Assembly (NCBI GenBank): GCA_015489035.1
Contig: WFMP01000097.1
Span: 1 to 15,331 of the forward strand
DNA: 15,331 nt
Source of the DNA: Candidatus Altimarinota bacterium
Lineage (GTDB): Bacteria; Patescibacteriota; Gracilibacteria; Absconditabacterales; Absconditicoccaceae
Direction of reading: 5' to 3'
Positions 1 through 7,609 of this stretch are shown here, piece after piece. A program made the position numbers and the translations under genes. Position 1 is the first letter of the stretch, and every line of letters starts with the position of its first letter. The notes under the pieces were generated by a model, which did not search any database, was not told where the DNA came from, and saw nothing but the letters and a program-made list of their open reading frames with translations.

Positions 1-108
1 CCTATTTTTGGATACCAATTCCCTATCTTTAATATGGCTGATGTATTTGTAAGTATATGATTTTTAATAATATTATTTGAAATAACAAAAAATAGTAAAA
101 AAAATTAA
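1..108 (+). CDS. lspA: Lipoprotein signal peptidase (signal peptidase II), C-terminal end, partial
   Basis: Only the last 35 residues are present; the gene starts left of the window. LspA is an inner-membrane aspartyl protease that cleaves prolipoproteins before the lipidated cysteine. The fragment reads PIFGYQFPIFNMAD followed by VFVSIGFLIILFEIT. The F-N-x-A-D block is the conserved family motif carrying the second catalytic aspartate, and it is followed by the last membrane helix. The glycine of 'SIGFL', a position usually glycine in LspA, is encoded by UGA at 58-60; under the standard code the protein would stop there. Its UAA stop (106-108) shares TTAA with the stop of the convergent minus-strand gene. 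Identification rests on the motif and its place at the C-terminus. Confidence 0.85.
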
Positions 109-545
109 GCAGCCAGTAATTCATTAGTATCTCATACTTTTGGTTTATAATTTAAATTATTTATCGGTTTGTAAACCTTATTTGCATATTTAGCTATAGT
201 CATACCAGTTTCTACTTTTGCTCAAGCTATCACTGATGATTTTTTTCTAATAAATAATTCTAATTCTTTAGAAAAGCCATTATTATTCATAAAAGAAGAC
301 AATAGTATATTTAGTATAATAACATTTTTTTCTTCTTCAGTAATAGAATTTAATAAATAAGATATCTTTTCATTCTCTCATATTAATTCTTTAGCATTTT
401 CCAAAGCTTCTGTTACAGATAAAGGATTATCCAATGAATCCAATGTCCTTTGAATTTTTGAAACATCATCATTCATAAGTAAATATTGAATATATGCTTC
501 TTTGTTTTCAAATCATTCTATTGTATTTATACTTTTTATTTTCAT
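105..545 (-). CDS. Hypothetical protein, 146 aa
   Basis: I do not recognise this protein. It starts MKIKSINTIEGFENKEAYIQ and ends NELLAA. It has no signal peptide or membrane helix, is rich in Glu, Lys, Asn, Leu and Ile, and looks mostly helical and cytoplasmic. Several glycines are encoded by UGA (for example in IEGFEN and VIAGAK), so it is a genuine code-25 frame; the standard code would break it into short pieces. It lies 20 bases downstream of the 68-aa gene at 566-772 on the same strand, and the two probably share a transcript with the FtsE-like gene. Its stop overlaps the lspA stop tail to tail within TTAA. The start is the only ATG that gives the full frame; no Shine-Dalgarno sequence is visible. 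Confidence 0.7.
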
Positions 546-565
546 TTATATTTTAGTTTATTTTC

Positions 566-772
566 TTAAATTTTTTTCAATCAGTTTATACAATTCAGAT
601 TTATATTTTTTAAATCTTCTATAAAATAATTTATATTATCATATATATTTTGCAGTTTATATTTATTTAAATAATCTAATGAATCATTAATTTCTTCTAA
701 TATTACATTTAGTAAATTTTCTTTTACCAATCTATTTAATATTTTTTGTTTTAATTTTTGTTTTTCAGACAT
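566..772 (-). CDS. Hypothetical small protein, 68 aa
   Basis: This is an unrecognised small protein starting MSEKQKLKQKILNRLV and ending LKKI. A UGA at 581-583 is read as glycine, so the frame continues five codons further to the UAA at 566-568. The sequence is charged and amphipathic (many Leu, Ile, Asn, Lys, Glu), with no membrane helix, and could form a short helical hairpin or coiled coil. It sits 73 bases below the FtsE-like ATPase and 20 bases above the 146-aa gene. The frame is closed by a UAA four codons upstream of the ATG, so this start is the only ATG option. Short length and lack of homologues I can name keep confidence moderate. Confidence 0.6.
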
Positions 773-845
773 TTCAAATTGTTAGATTGTTAAAAGTATG
801 TTAATTATACAATAGAAAATTGTTAAGTCAATAAATTTTAAAGAT

Positions 846-1511
846 TTATGATAAATCCACTTCTTTAACTCATCTTTTCTTAGATTTTATGTATGAAACT
901 AAATTCATATCATGTGAAATAAATAAAACTGTATTATCTTGATTATTCAAATCTATAAGTAAATCTACAATTTGTTTAGCTGTATGAGGATCAAGATTTC
1001 AAGTAGGCTCATCTGCAATAATAAATTTAGGATTTGAAATCAAAGCTCTTGCTATTGCTATCCTTTGTTTTTCTCATCAACTCAAGTATGGTATTTTTAT
1101 ATCTTTTTTATCAAACAATCAAACTTTATACAAAACCTCATTAACTTTTTTATCTATAACTTCCTTTTTTTCTCCTCTCATCTCAAGATTATAAGCTATA
1201 TTTTCATAAACTGTTTTCCAATCTATAAGTTTAAAATCTTGAAATATTACTCAAATATCTCTTCTATATCTTTGAACTTCTGAATCAGAAAATCTTGCTA
1301 TATCTTCTTTCTTAAAAAAAATTGTCTTTTTAGGTGGCTTAAGTTGTCTTATAAGAAATTTAACCAAACTAGTTTTTCAACTACCTGATTTTCCTAATAA
1401 AATCAAAAAATCTTTATCATAAAGTCTAAATGAGAACTTATTAAAAACAAATTGATAAGATTTTTCATATCACCGAGTTAAATTTTCTATTTCTATCAAA
1501 GGAACTGTCAT
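846..1511 (-). CDS. ftsE: FtsE-like ABC transporter ATP-binding protein, 221 aa
   Basis: This is a cytoplasmic ABC ATPase with all motifs: Walker A GKSGSGKTS (about residues 40-48), Q-loop in VIFQDFKL (Q91), signature LSGGE (143-147), Walker B FIIADEP (163-169) and the switch histidine in FISHD (H200). The block 'FQDFKLI..KTVYENIAY' and 'ADEPTGNLDP' match FtsE better than other small ABC ATPases such as LolD or MacB, and 221 aa is the usual FtsE length. FtsE pairs with the membrane protein FtsX to activate cell-wall hydrolases at division. No ftsX is in the window; the next two genes down are soluble proteins. The Walker A glycine before Lys46 and both signature glycines are UGA codons. The start has no Shine-Dalgarno. 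LolD/MacB-type function is the alternative. Confidence 0.75.
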
Positions 1512-1535
1512 TACATATATTTAATAATTAAATTT

Positions 1536-1551
1536 ATAATACTATAATACT
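1536..1551. repeat. Tandem 8-bp repeat upstream of the FtsE-like gene
   Basis: The octamer ATAATACT (plus strand) occurs twice in tandem, 1536-1543 and 1544-1551, the second copy differing at its last bases only as the tract fades out. It lies 25 bases before the ATG of the ATPase gene in the 92-base gap that follows the secY terminator. On the minus strand it reads as two overlapping TATTAT boxes, which could serve as -10 elements for the ATPase gene, but no convincing -35 is visible. It may be chance in such AT-rich DNA. Confidence 0.3.
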
Positions 1552-1603
1552 ATTTTTTAGTAATTTGAAAAATATAACTATTTACATAATTTATTTTTGT
1601 TAT

Positions 1604-1628
1604 AAAAAAAGACGGATAACCACCGCCC
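1604..1628 (-). terminator. Rho-independent terminator after secY
   Basis: On the minus strand GGCGG, a 7-base loop and CCGTC form a 5-bp stem including one G-U pair, followed directly by seven T. It lies 9 bases below the secY stop and is one of the few GC-rich spots outside genes. It marks the end of the tuf-S10-spc transcript and isolates the FtsE-like gene, which must then have its own promoter in 1512-1603. Confidence 0.75.
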
Positions 1629-1636
1629 ATTTAGTT

Positions 1637-2959
1637 TTATACTATTTTACTATATTTCTCCATAAGTAAGTCAGCATTTAATTTATTTATAATTTCTTGA
1701 ACTACTCAAACAATAATAATTACTCAAGCACCAGAAACAATAACAGGGACTCAATTTAATCAACCACTTCTTACAGTATCTTGGATAAAAGGAATCCAAT
1801 TAATTACATAAGTATAAATACCAATCACTCATAGTCAAATACCTCACCAAAAGCATAAATGATTCAATAAACTATTTATGTAATTAGCAGTATCTTCACC
1901 AGGTCTAATTCATGCAATATACCCACCTCTCTTTTGAATTTGCTCTGCCATTTTTTCTGGTTTAAATGTTACCCAACTATAAAAGAATGTAAACAATACT
2001 ATAAATATAAAATACAACAACACTACAGTCCAGTAAGGGTTTTGAGTATAAATATTAAAATATGTACTTGTAAAAGTCTTTAGCCAGCTCGCAGCTGGAG
2101 AGGCAGGATTAAATTTGTATAAAATATTTCACAATAAATACGGAAATGAAACAAATGCAATTGCAAATATGATTGGAATCATTCATACAGGATTCAAAGG
2201 AATTGGTAAAGTAGCAGTTTCTTGTATCGTACCAGCTCTTGAGTAAGTAATAGGTATTTCTTTTATAGTTCTAAGTAGCAATATTGATAATATTATAAGA
2301 ACTAAAACTATAGCTATAATAAATATAAATATAGATACAAGACTTCCACTCGAATTAGGATGCATAAAATTCATGAACGAACTCGTCATACCTGAAATAA
2401 TACTAGCAAAGATTAACAATGATATACCATTAGAAACTCATTTTTCAGTAATCATTTCACCTAACCAAATAAGCAAAACTGTTCACACAGTCAAAGCAAA
2501 TGCAGCTGATAATACAATGGCAAAACTATGTGTATTTATAACTCCTGGAATATAAGTACTAATCAAATAAACCATTCATACTGCTTGCAAAAATGCCAAC
2601 GGAAAAGTTAACCGTCTAGTATATTGTTGTATTTTCATATCACCAGTCTCTCATTCTTCTTTCAATTCCTCCAAATGTGGAATTACAACTGTTAATAATT
2701 GTAATATAATAGAAGCATTAATAAAAGGAATAAGTCCAAGAGCGATAACAGAAAATTTCTTCAACGATCAACCCATAAGCATTGCAAAAAACTGCATACC
2801 ACCAGTTGTCTGAGTAACTGCATTTTTTAATGTATCTATATCAACAAATGGAACCGGAGTAAAAACAAAGAATCTATAAATAACTAATATACCTATAGTA
2901 AACAATATTTTATTTCTAATACTTTTAGAAGTCAGTATATGTTTTACTGTATTTAACAT
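1637..2959 (-). CDS. secY: Preprotein translocase subunit SecY, 440 aa
   Basis: SecY is the channel-forming subunit of the SecYEG protein-export translocon in the inner membrane. The 440-aa product has about ten hydrophobic helices and family hallmarks: GGSLKKFSVIALG and ASIILQLLTVVIPHLEELK (helix 2 region), TGDMKIQQYTRRLT, WLGEMITEKGVSNGIS, and near the end GYIAGIRPGEDTANYI. Glycines in these blocks are often UGA. The cytosolic loop between helices 6 and 7 (YSRAGTIQETATLPIPLN) looks several residues shorter than in E. coli. The ATG at 2957-2959 is chosen; an in-frame TTG lies directly before it. It is the last gene of the cluster, 56 bases after rplO, with a hairpin in that gap and a terminator after the stop. 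Confidence 0.97.
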
Positions 2960-2981
2960 CAAAATAATATAAAATTATAAA

Positions 2982-2999
2982 AGATTGAAATATCAATCT
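2982..2999 (-). promoter_or_regulatory. Hairpin between rplO and secY, terminator-like
   Basis: AGATTGA, a TATT loop and TCAATCT form a perfect 7-bp stem, followed in the transcribed direction by TTTTATAATTTT. It sits in the 56-base gap between the rplO stop and the secY start. The weak AT-rich stem and broken T run suggest a leaky terminator or an mRNA-processing or stability element that lowers secY relative to ribosomal proteins. That role is inference. Confidence 0.45.
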
Positions 3000-3015
3000 A
3001 CAAAAAAAGAGAAGA

Positions 3016-3462
3016 TTATACAATTTCTCCTTCTTGAGCTTTAATTTGTTCTTCAGCTGTTTTAGAAAATTTTTCTATTCATTCAAATTTTAATTTTTTT
3101 TCTAATTTACCATTACCTAATATCTTAACAGCAACAGTATCAGAAGAAATCAAATTTACTTCGAATAATTTTTCTTTTGTAACAGTAGTTCAAGCTCTAA
3201 AACTATTCAAATCTCAAACATTTACTACATCATAGTTTGTAACTAATTTATAGTATCTTTTAAATCATTTTAATTTAGGAATTCTCATTGTCAAAGGAGT
3301 TTGTCCTCATTCAAACCAGATTGGTTTAGCTCAACCACTTCTTGCTCTTTGTCATTTAAGACCTTTTGTTGAATAATTTCATTTTCAAGAAGCATTTCAT
3401 CTACCTAATCTTTTTTTTGAATCTTTATAACATTTACTTCTTTTTAGTTCATGTAACAACAT
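3016..3462 (-). CDS. rplO: 50S ribosomal protein L15, 148 aa
   Basis: L15 is a late-assembling large-subunit protein that binds 23S rRNA. The glycine- and arginine-rich N-terminal tail is clear: KKRLGRGNASGKG, STKGLKGQRARSGG, then the family segment FEGGQTPLTMRIPKLKGF. Most of the tail glycines are UGA codons, giving the densest UGA cluster among the ribosomal genes here. The C-terminal half (YDVVNVGDLN to KAQEGEIV) is the globular domain. It lies 11 bases after rpsE. L30 (rpmD), which usually sits between these two genes, is absent, as reported for CPR bacteria. No Shine-Dalgarno precedes the ATG. Confidence 0.97.
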
Positions 3463-3473
3463 ATTTTAATTAA

Positions 3474-3920
3474 TTATTTTTTAAATGTTGATAATGCTAT
3501 AATAGCAGCTTTTGCATTATTTAGTTTATTATTAGTACCTACAATTTTAGATAAGATATTTTTATACCCTGCTAATTCTAAAACTCTTCTGACAGAAGAT
3601 CAAGCCTTTAATCATGTACCAGCAGAAGCAGGTAATAATTTAATCAAAGCTGATTTATATTTTGTAGCTCTAGCATAAGGAACTGAACCATTTTCAGTAA
3701 TTGTAACATCTACTACATCCTTATAAGCTTCATGTGTAGCTTTTTTAATAGCAGATAATACATCTCATCATTTTGCAGCACCAATACCAATTTTTCATTT
3801 TCAATTTCAAACTAACATTGTAGCTCTAAAAGCCATTTGTCTTCATCAAGTAGTTACTCTAGTTACTTTCCTAACTTCAAGTAATACTTCTTCAAATTGT
3901 TTTTCTACTTTTTTTGCCAT
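3474..3920 (-). CDS. rpsE: 30S ribosomal protein S5, 148 aa
   Basis: S5 is a small-subunit protein at the mRNA entry channel, involved in decoding accuracy and mRNA unwinding. The N-terminal double-stranded-RNA-binding domain reads EVLLEVRKVTRVTTGGRQM then VGNGKGKIGIGAAKGGDV, the family signature, with many glycines as UGA. The C-terminal domain contains TGLKAGSSVRRVLELAGYKN and ends in LSTFKK. At 148 aa it is somewhat shorter than the E. coli protein (about 166), mainly at the ends. It is 18 bases below rplR and 11 above rplO. Confidence 0.97.
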
Positions 3921-3938
3921 AATCAAAACGATTATTAA

Positions 3939-4301
3939 TTAAAATTTAAGACCATTTTCTCTAGCAGCATCTGCCAATGCTTGAACTCTACCTGTATATT
4001 TATAACCATTTCTATCAAAAGAAATTTCTTCAATACCAGCTTTCTTTGCAGCTTCAGCTATTAATGCTCAAACTTTTTTAGCTCTTTCAGTCTTTGTTCC
4101 TTCAGTTATTTTTAAATCTGAAGCAGAAGCCAATGTAACTCATTTTTTATCATCAATAATTTGAACATAAATATAAGTATTACTTCTATATATAGCCATT
4201 CTATTTTTATCTGTATTGGCTACTAATTTTGCTCTAACTCTATTAGATCTTTTAATTTGATTAGATCTTTTAGCTTTAATAGCATTAGTTAATTTTTTCA
4301 T
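3939..4301 (-). CDS. rplR: 50S ribosomal protein L18, 120 aa
   Basis: L18 binds 5S rRNA together with L5 and brings it into the large subunit. The protein has the basic N-terminal tail (MKKLTNAIKAKRSNQIKRSN), then the conserved core with NRMAIYRSNTYIYVQIIDD and SFDRNGYKYTGRVQALADAA, ending in REN-GLKF, which is typical of the family C-terminus. Length is normal. It lies 29 bases after rplF and 18 before rpsE. Confidence 0.97.
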
Positions 4302-4330
4302 TCTATTTAAATATGAATTAAATATAATTA

Positions 4331-4876
4331 TTATTTACCAGCTGTCTTACCTTGTTTCAATTTAATAACTTCATCAATATATCTGATACCTTTACCTTTA
4401 TATGGTTCTGGTTTTCTAAATGATCTTATTTTAGCAGTTACTTCTCAAACTTTTTGTTTGTCTATACCTTCTACTCTTACTAAAACTGCTCATTTAGGTC
4501 ATTTATCTATAGATACTGTAATTCCTTCTGGAGCTTTATAAATAACAGGATGAGATAGTCATAAAGATAAAACTAAATCTTTACCTTGCATTTTAGCATT
4601 ATATCAAACTCAAAGTACTAACAATTCTTTTTTGAATCAATTAACAACTCATTCTATCATGTTAGCAATAAGTGTTCTTACAAGTCCCCAATAATTTCTA
4701 TATTCTTTTCAGTCCACAGATACTGTTATAATATTTTCTTCTATAACAACATTAACTCAATTTGGGTGTGTATATTCTAATTGACCTAATTTTCATTTTA
4801 CTGTAATTTTATTTCAATCTTGTTTAACTTCTACCCCAGTTGGTATAGTTATAGGATTTTTTCAAATTCTAGACAT
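4331..4876 (-). CDS. rplF: 50S ribosomal protein L6, 181 aa
   Basis: L6 binds 23S rRNA next to the sarcin-ricin loop and the elongation-factor site. The start MSRIGKNPITIPTGVEV is diagnostic, and two L6 domains follow: the first with VKGKLGQLEY and YRNYWGLVRTLIANMIEGV, the second with LLVLGVGYNAKMQGKDLVL and SHPVIYKAPEGI. The C-terminal signature FRKPEPYKGKGIRY is intact. Length is normal. An unusually long 121-base spacer separates it from rpsH upstream, while rplR follows after 29 bases. No Shine-Dalgarno is present; the ATG is preceded by an A/T tract. Confidence 0.97.
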
Positions 4877-4997
4877 TAATATTTTTTTATTATTATAAAA
4901 CCGTTTTCATTAAAACCTTAAACAGACAAAACTAAATTATCGGTTTATAGCATTAATAGGCAGTTAGTAATATTACTCTTACCTATAAGAAACATTT
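4877..4997 (-). promoter_or_regulatory. 121-base structured spacer between rpsH and rplF
   Basis: This is the longest gap inside the ribosomal cluster. In the transcribed direction it first offers ATAGG...CCTAT (4982-4986 with 4956-4960) enclosing the 12-nt palindrome AGTAATATTACT (4966-4977). Then AAACCG (4941-4946) can pair with CGGTTT (4898-4903) across a 37-base loop, or GTTTT-AATG-AAAAC can form a local hairpin that competes with it. A perfect TATAAT lies 15 bases before the rplF ATG but without a good -35. Possible roles are an mRNA processing site, an autoregulatory protein-binding site, or an internal promoter. Confidence 0.4.
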
Positions 4998-5405
4998 TTA
5001 GTAAATATCAAAGATATATTCTCAACCTACTTTATTTATTTTTGCTTCTTTTGTTGTTATAACTCATTTATTTGTTGATATAACACCTATTCATAGACCT
5101 CAAGCTACTTTATGTAACTCTTTATAAGAAACATATAATCTTCTTGATGGTTTAGAATGAAACTTAATTACAGGAACATCCTGTATAGAATTAGTAACTT
5201 CTTTAACAGTGATAGAAATAAATTTCTTTTTTCCATCTTCTATTATAGAATAATCTAATATGAACCCATGTTCTTTTAATAATTTTAGAACATTTTCTTT
5301 CAATGAAGAATATTGAACATTATCTATATTTGTCTTTCTACCCATATATGCATTTTTAATTCTTATCAACATATCATGCAATGGAGCATTTACAAAAGTA
5401 CTCAT
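4998..5405 (-). CDS. rpsH: 30S ribosomal protein S8, 135 aa
   Basis: S8 is a primary 16S rRNA-binding protein (helix 21 region) needed for assembly of the small-subunit platform. It begins MSTFVNAPLHDMLIRIKNAY, the conserved start, and ends with the family signature around STNKGVITTKEA and VGGEYIFDIY. A UGA at 5100-5102 that would end the frame in the standard code lies at a conserved glycine after KPSRRLYVSYKELHKVA, and reading continues for another 33 residues to UAA. Length is normal. In many bacteria S8 represses its own operon by binding mRNA; the structured spacer just downstream would be a place to look. Confidence 0.97.
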
Positions 5406-5431
5406 GAATAATTACTTTAAAAGTATAAAAT

Positions 5432-5701
5432 TTACCAAGAAGCCTTTTTAATTCACATTAATTTTCCTTCTCTTCAATACATTCTAAGGCAAACTCTACA
5501 TATACCTAATTCTCTATTATAAGAATGTACTCTACCACAAACTTTACATCTATTGTAGTATTTAGTTTTACCTTTAAACTTTTTATAAAGTTTATATTTT
5601 TCTTCCCAAGTAAGGTTTTTTTTATCTTTTAAGATTTCATTATATTTTTGTCTTATAATATCTAACCTTTCTTGTTTAACAACTAATGATTTTCTAGCCA
5701 T
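5432..5701 (-). CDS. rpsN: 30S ribosomal protein S14 with zinc motif and long N-terminus, 89 aa
   Basis: S14 is a late-binding protein of the 30S head. The C-terminal half is the zinc-ribbon form: C52-K-V-C55 and C68-R-V-C71 with GRVHSYNRELGI between, then GREGKLMGIKKASW, the family end. The N-terminal half (MARKSLVVKQERLDIIRQKY to about residue 48) resembles the longer, usually cysteine-free S14 form. Known zinc-type S14 proteins are about 61 aa and cysteine-free ones about 89-101 aa, so this protein combines features of both. The stretch after UGA 5474-5476 restores the expected C-terminus, showing that UGA is glycine. It starts only 2 bases after rplE. Confidence 0.96.
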
Positions 5702-5703
5702 AT

Positions 5704-6252
5704 CTAACTATTAGTAAATAAAAATCATAATGATTCTAACAAAGCTTTTGTATCATCTCTTGAATCAGAATTTGTAGCAATAGTTATTTGCACACCATAA
5801 GGAACAGTTATTTCATCTGGTGTTAATTCAGCAAAAACCGTTTGGTCTTTGAATCAAAAACTCATATTTGCTTGACTATCTATTTTTTTATCTGACAATC
5901 ATTTAAAATCTCTAACTCTCTCAAAAGCATACATATTCAATCTTTCTAAGAAATCATAAGCTTTTTCTCTTCTTAATGTTACTTTTAACATAACTGGCAT
6001 TCATTCTCTTAACTTAAAGTTAGACACAGCTTTTCTAGCTTTAATTATTATTGGTTTTTGTCCAGTAAATTTTGCAAGATTTCATTCTAATTCTGAGAAA
6101 TCTTTCATTCATTTTTTTGTAGATAAGTTACCAATTCACATTGCAACTATAACTTTTTCCACTTTAGGCACTTCATGAATATTTTTTTTATTAAGTTTCT
6201 CTTTTAATTCATACCTAACTTTTTCTTTAAAAACATTATACAAACTTGTCAT
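5704..6252 (-). CDS. rplE: 50S ribosomal protein L5, 182 aa
   Basis: L5 binds 5S rRNA and contacts the P-site tRNA and the 30S head. Family blocks are visible in order: VPKVEKVIVAMGIGNLSTKK, LAKFTGQKPIIIKARKAVSN, FKLREGMPVMLKVTLR, FLERLNMYAFERVRDFKGLS, and the C-terminal ITIATNSDSRDDTKALLESL, ending FLFTNS. Length is normal. It follows rplX after 44 bases and its UAG stop is 2 bases from the rpsN start, so the two are probably translationally coupled. Confidence 0.97.
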
Positions 6253-6296
6253 TATACATAACTTAAAGTTTTAAAATTTCATACTCAAATAAGTTA

Positions 6297-6608
6297 TTAA
6301 GCTTTTCTTGAGTTTTCAGAAATAACACTATCAGACTTTTTAGAATATCTTACTTTCTTACCAGTCTTATCATCTATTTTTATAGCAACTTTTGTAGGAG
6401 CTTTAGCCTTTTCATCATAATAAGCAATATTACTAGCATGAATAGAAGCTTCTTTTTCTACAAATCATTGACCTTTTACAGCTTTCTTAATTTTATTAAC
6501 ATCATGTAAGAAAACTCTATCATTTTCTATTTTAACAATAGTAGATTTTACTCATTTATGAGCTCCAGCTATAACTATAATAGAATCTCATTTTTTTAAC
6601 TTTCTCAT
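6297..6608 (-). CDS. rplX: 50S ribosomal protein L24, 103 aa
   Basis: L24 starts large-subunit assembly by binding the 5' end of 23S rRNA. The N-terminal KOW motif is clear: MRKLKKGDSIIVIAGAHKG, with the first and last glycines as UGA. The canonical continuation 'VKSTIVKI' and the linker VNKIKKAVKGQGFVEKEASIH follow, and the C-terminal third is a charged family tail (IKIDDKTGKKVRYSKK). Length is normal. It is separated from rplN by a 105-base spacer and lies 44 bases above rplE. Confidence 0.96.
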
Positions 6609-6713
6609 TTATTATAGAAGATTTATTTAAGTAAATTTAATTTAAGAAAAATGAAAATATTCTTTTGGAACTATAATATTTTATAGTTATCCTTTATAAA
6701 TTATTTTTATTTT
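6609..6713 (-). promoter_or_regulatory. 105-base AT-rich spacer with hairpin between rplN and rplX
   Basis: In the transcribed direction AACTATA, loop AAATAT and TATAGTT (6669-6688) form a perfect 7-bp stem, extended by GG/CC beyond a two-base bulge. About 60 bases of A/T-rich, T-stretched sequence follow up to the rplX ATG. There is no T run directly behind the stem, so it is not a normal terminator. No ORF of note is present. It could be a processing or stability element. Confidence 0.35.
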
Positions 6714-7082
6714 CTATATTACCTCTTCTGCTAACTTAGCAACTTGAAGAAATCATTTTTCTTTCACTTCTCTAGCTATTGGTCAAAATATTCTTTTACC
6801 AACTGGAGCATTATCATCTTTTATCAAAACAACAGCATTGTCTCCAAATCTTATAAAAGATCCATCTTTCCTTCTAATTTCCTTTCTTGTTCTTACAAGA
6901 ACTCATCTTGCAACTTCTCATGACTTAACAGAAGCATCAGGTCTTGATTGCTTAATAGCAAGAACTACTCTATCTCATACAGTAGCACTTTTACCTAAAT
7001 GACCTACTAATACTCTTATTACTTTAGCCTTTAAAGCTCAAGTATTGTCAATTATAGTCACTAAACTTTCATTTTGAATCAT
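6714..7082 (-). CDS. rplN: 50S ribosomal protein L14, 122 aa
   Basis: L14 binds 23S rRNA and forms an intersubunit bridge; it is also the docking site of the silencing factor RsfS. The sequence MIQNESLVTIIDNTGALKAK starts the OB-like barrel, and the family signature region GVLVRTRKEIRRKDGSFIRF then GDNAVVLI is intact, followed by KRIFGPIAREVKEKGF and AKLAEEVI. Length is exactly that of the family. It lies 22 bases after rpsQ; a 105-base spacer follows. Confidence 0.97.
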
Positions 7083-7104
7083 TGAAAAATATTAACAATC
7101 TAAA

Positions 7105-7374
7105 TTAACTTTGAACCTTCTTAACTGTATCAACATAAATCCATCTTTTTAATTTACTAGTTGGTCTATATTGTCTTACCTTTATTATATCTCAAACAGA
7201 TATAGTAGAATTATCCTCTATATGAGCATAATATTTTTTACTTCTAACATATCTCTTTTTATACAAAGGATGAATTTTAACTGTATCCACTTCAATAGCT
7301 ATTGTTTTAGCCATTTTAGTACTTGAAACAGTTCATACTAATTCTTTCAAATTTTTTCATCATATTATTGTCAT
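7105..7374 (-). CDS. rpsQ: 30S ribosomal protein S17, 89 aa
   Basis: S17 is a primary 16S rRNA-binding protein with an OB fold. It reads KELVGTVSSTKMAKTIAIEV, then VKIHPLYKKRYVRSKKYYAH, then SVGDIIKVRQYRPTSKLKRW, the complete family pattern. The ATG at 7372-7374 lies inside the end of rpmC: the ATGA at this point is start codon for S17 and, in the rpmC frame, AAA-UGA, which is read as glycine. The two genes therefore overlap by 10 bases rather than the usual 4. Codons 5 and 6 of S17 are both UGA. Confidence 0.96.
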
Positions 7375-7583
7375 TTTTGTTCTTTTATCTTAATTGATAA
7401 AGCTGTATTTACACGAGCTATATTTCTTCTAACAACTTTCACTAAGTGAGTTTGTTTTAAAGCTCAACCTTGATTTTGCATTCTCAATGTAAATAATCTT
7501 TTTCTTAATTCAGTTCTTTTACCTACAAGATCTTTAACTGAATGATTTGAAAGATCTTTCATAAATATTTTTGTATCACTCAT
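7365..7583 (-). CDS. rpmC: 50S ribosomal protein L29, 72 aa
   Basis: L29 is a small two-helix protein near the polypeptide exit tunnel. The core KDLVGKRTELRKRLFTLRMQ followed by NQGGALKQTHLVKVVRRNIARV is the L29 pattern. Two starts are possible: the ATG used here, or the in-frame ATG at 7560-7562 (Met8), which would give 65 aa and begin MKDLSNHSVKDLVG, closer to the family start. Neither has a Shine-Dalgarno. The frame passes through the UGA inside the rpsQ start and ends two codons later, adding Gly-Gln to the C-terminus. Confidence 0.93.
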
Positions 7584-7609
7584 GGACCAAAATGTTTAAT
7601 TATAAAACA

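Noticed and set aside
1065..1283. Plus-strand frame inside the FtsE-like gene
   Set aside because: It is a shadow frame of the intact ABC ATPase on the other strand.
2960..2962. TTG directly before the secY ATG as the start codon
   Set aside because: It is adjacent to an ATG and has no supporting ribosome binding site; ATG is the simpler choice.
4945..4995. A 16-codon minus-strand frame beginning right after rpsH
   Set aside because: It is very short, has no ribosome binding site or recognisable content, and lies across the predicted hairpins; probably chance.
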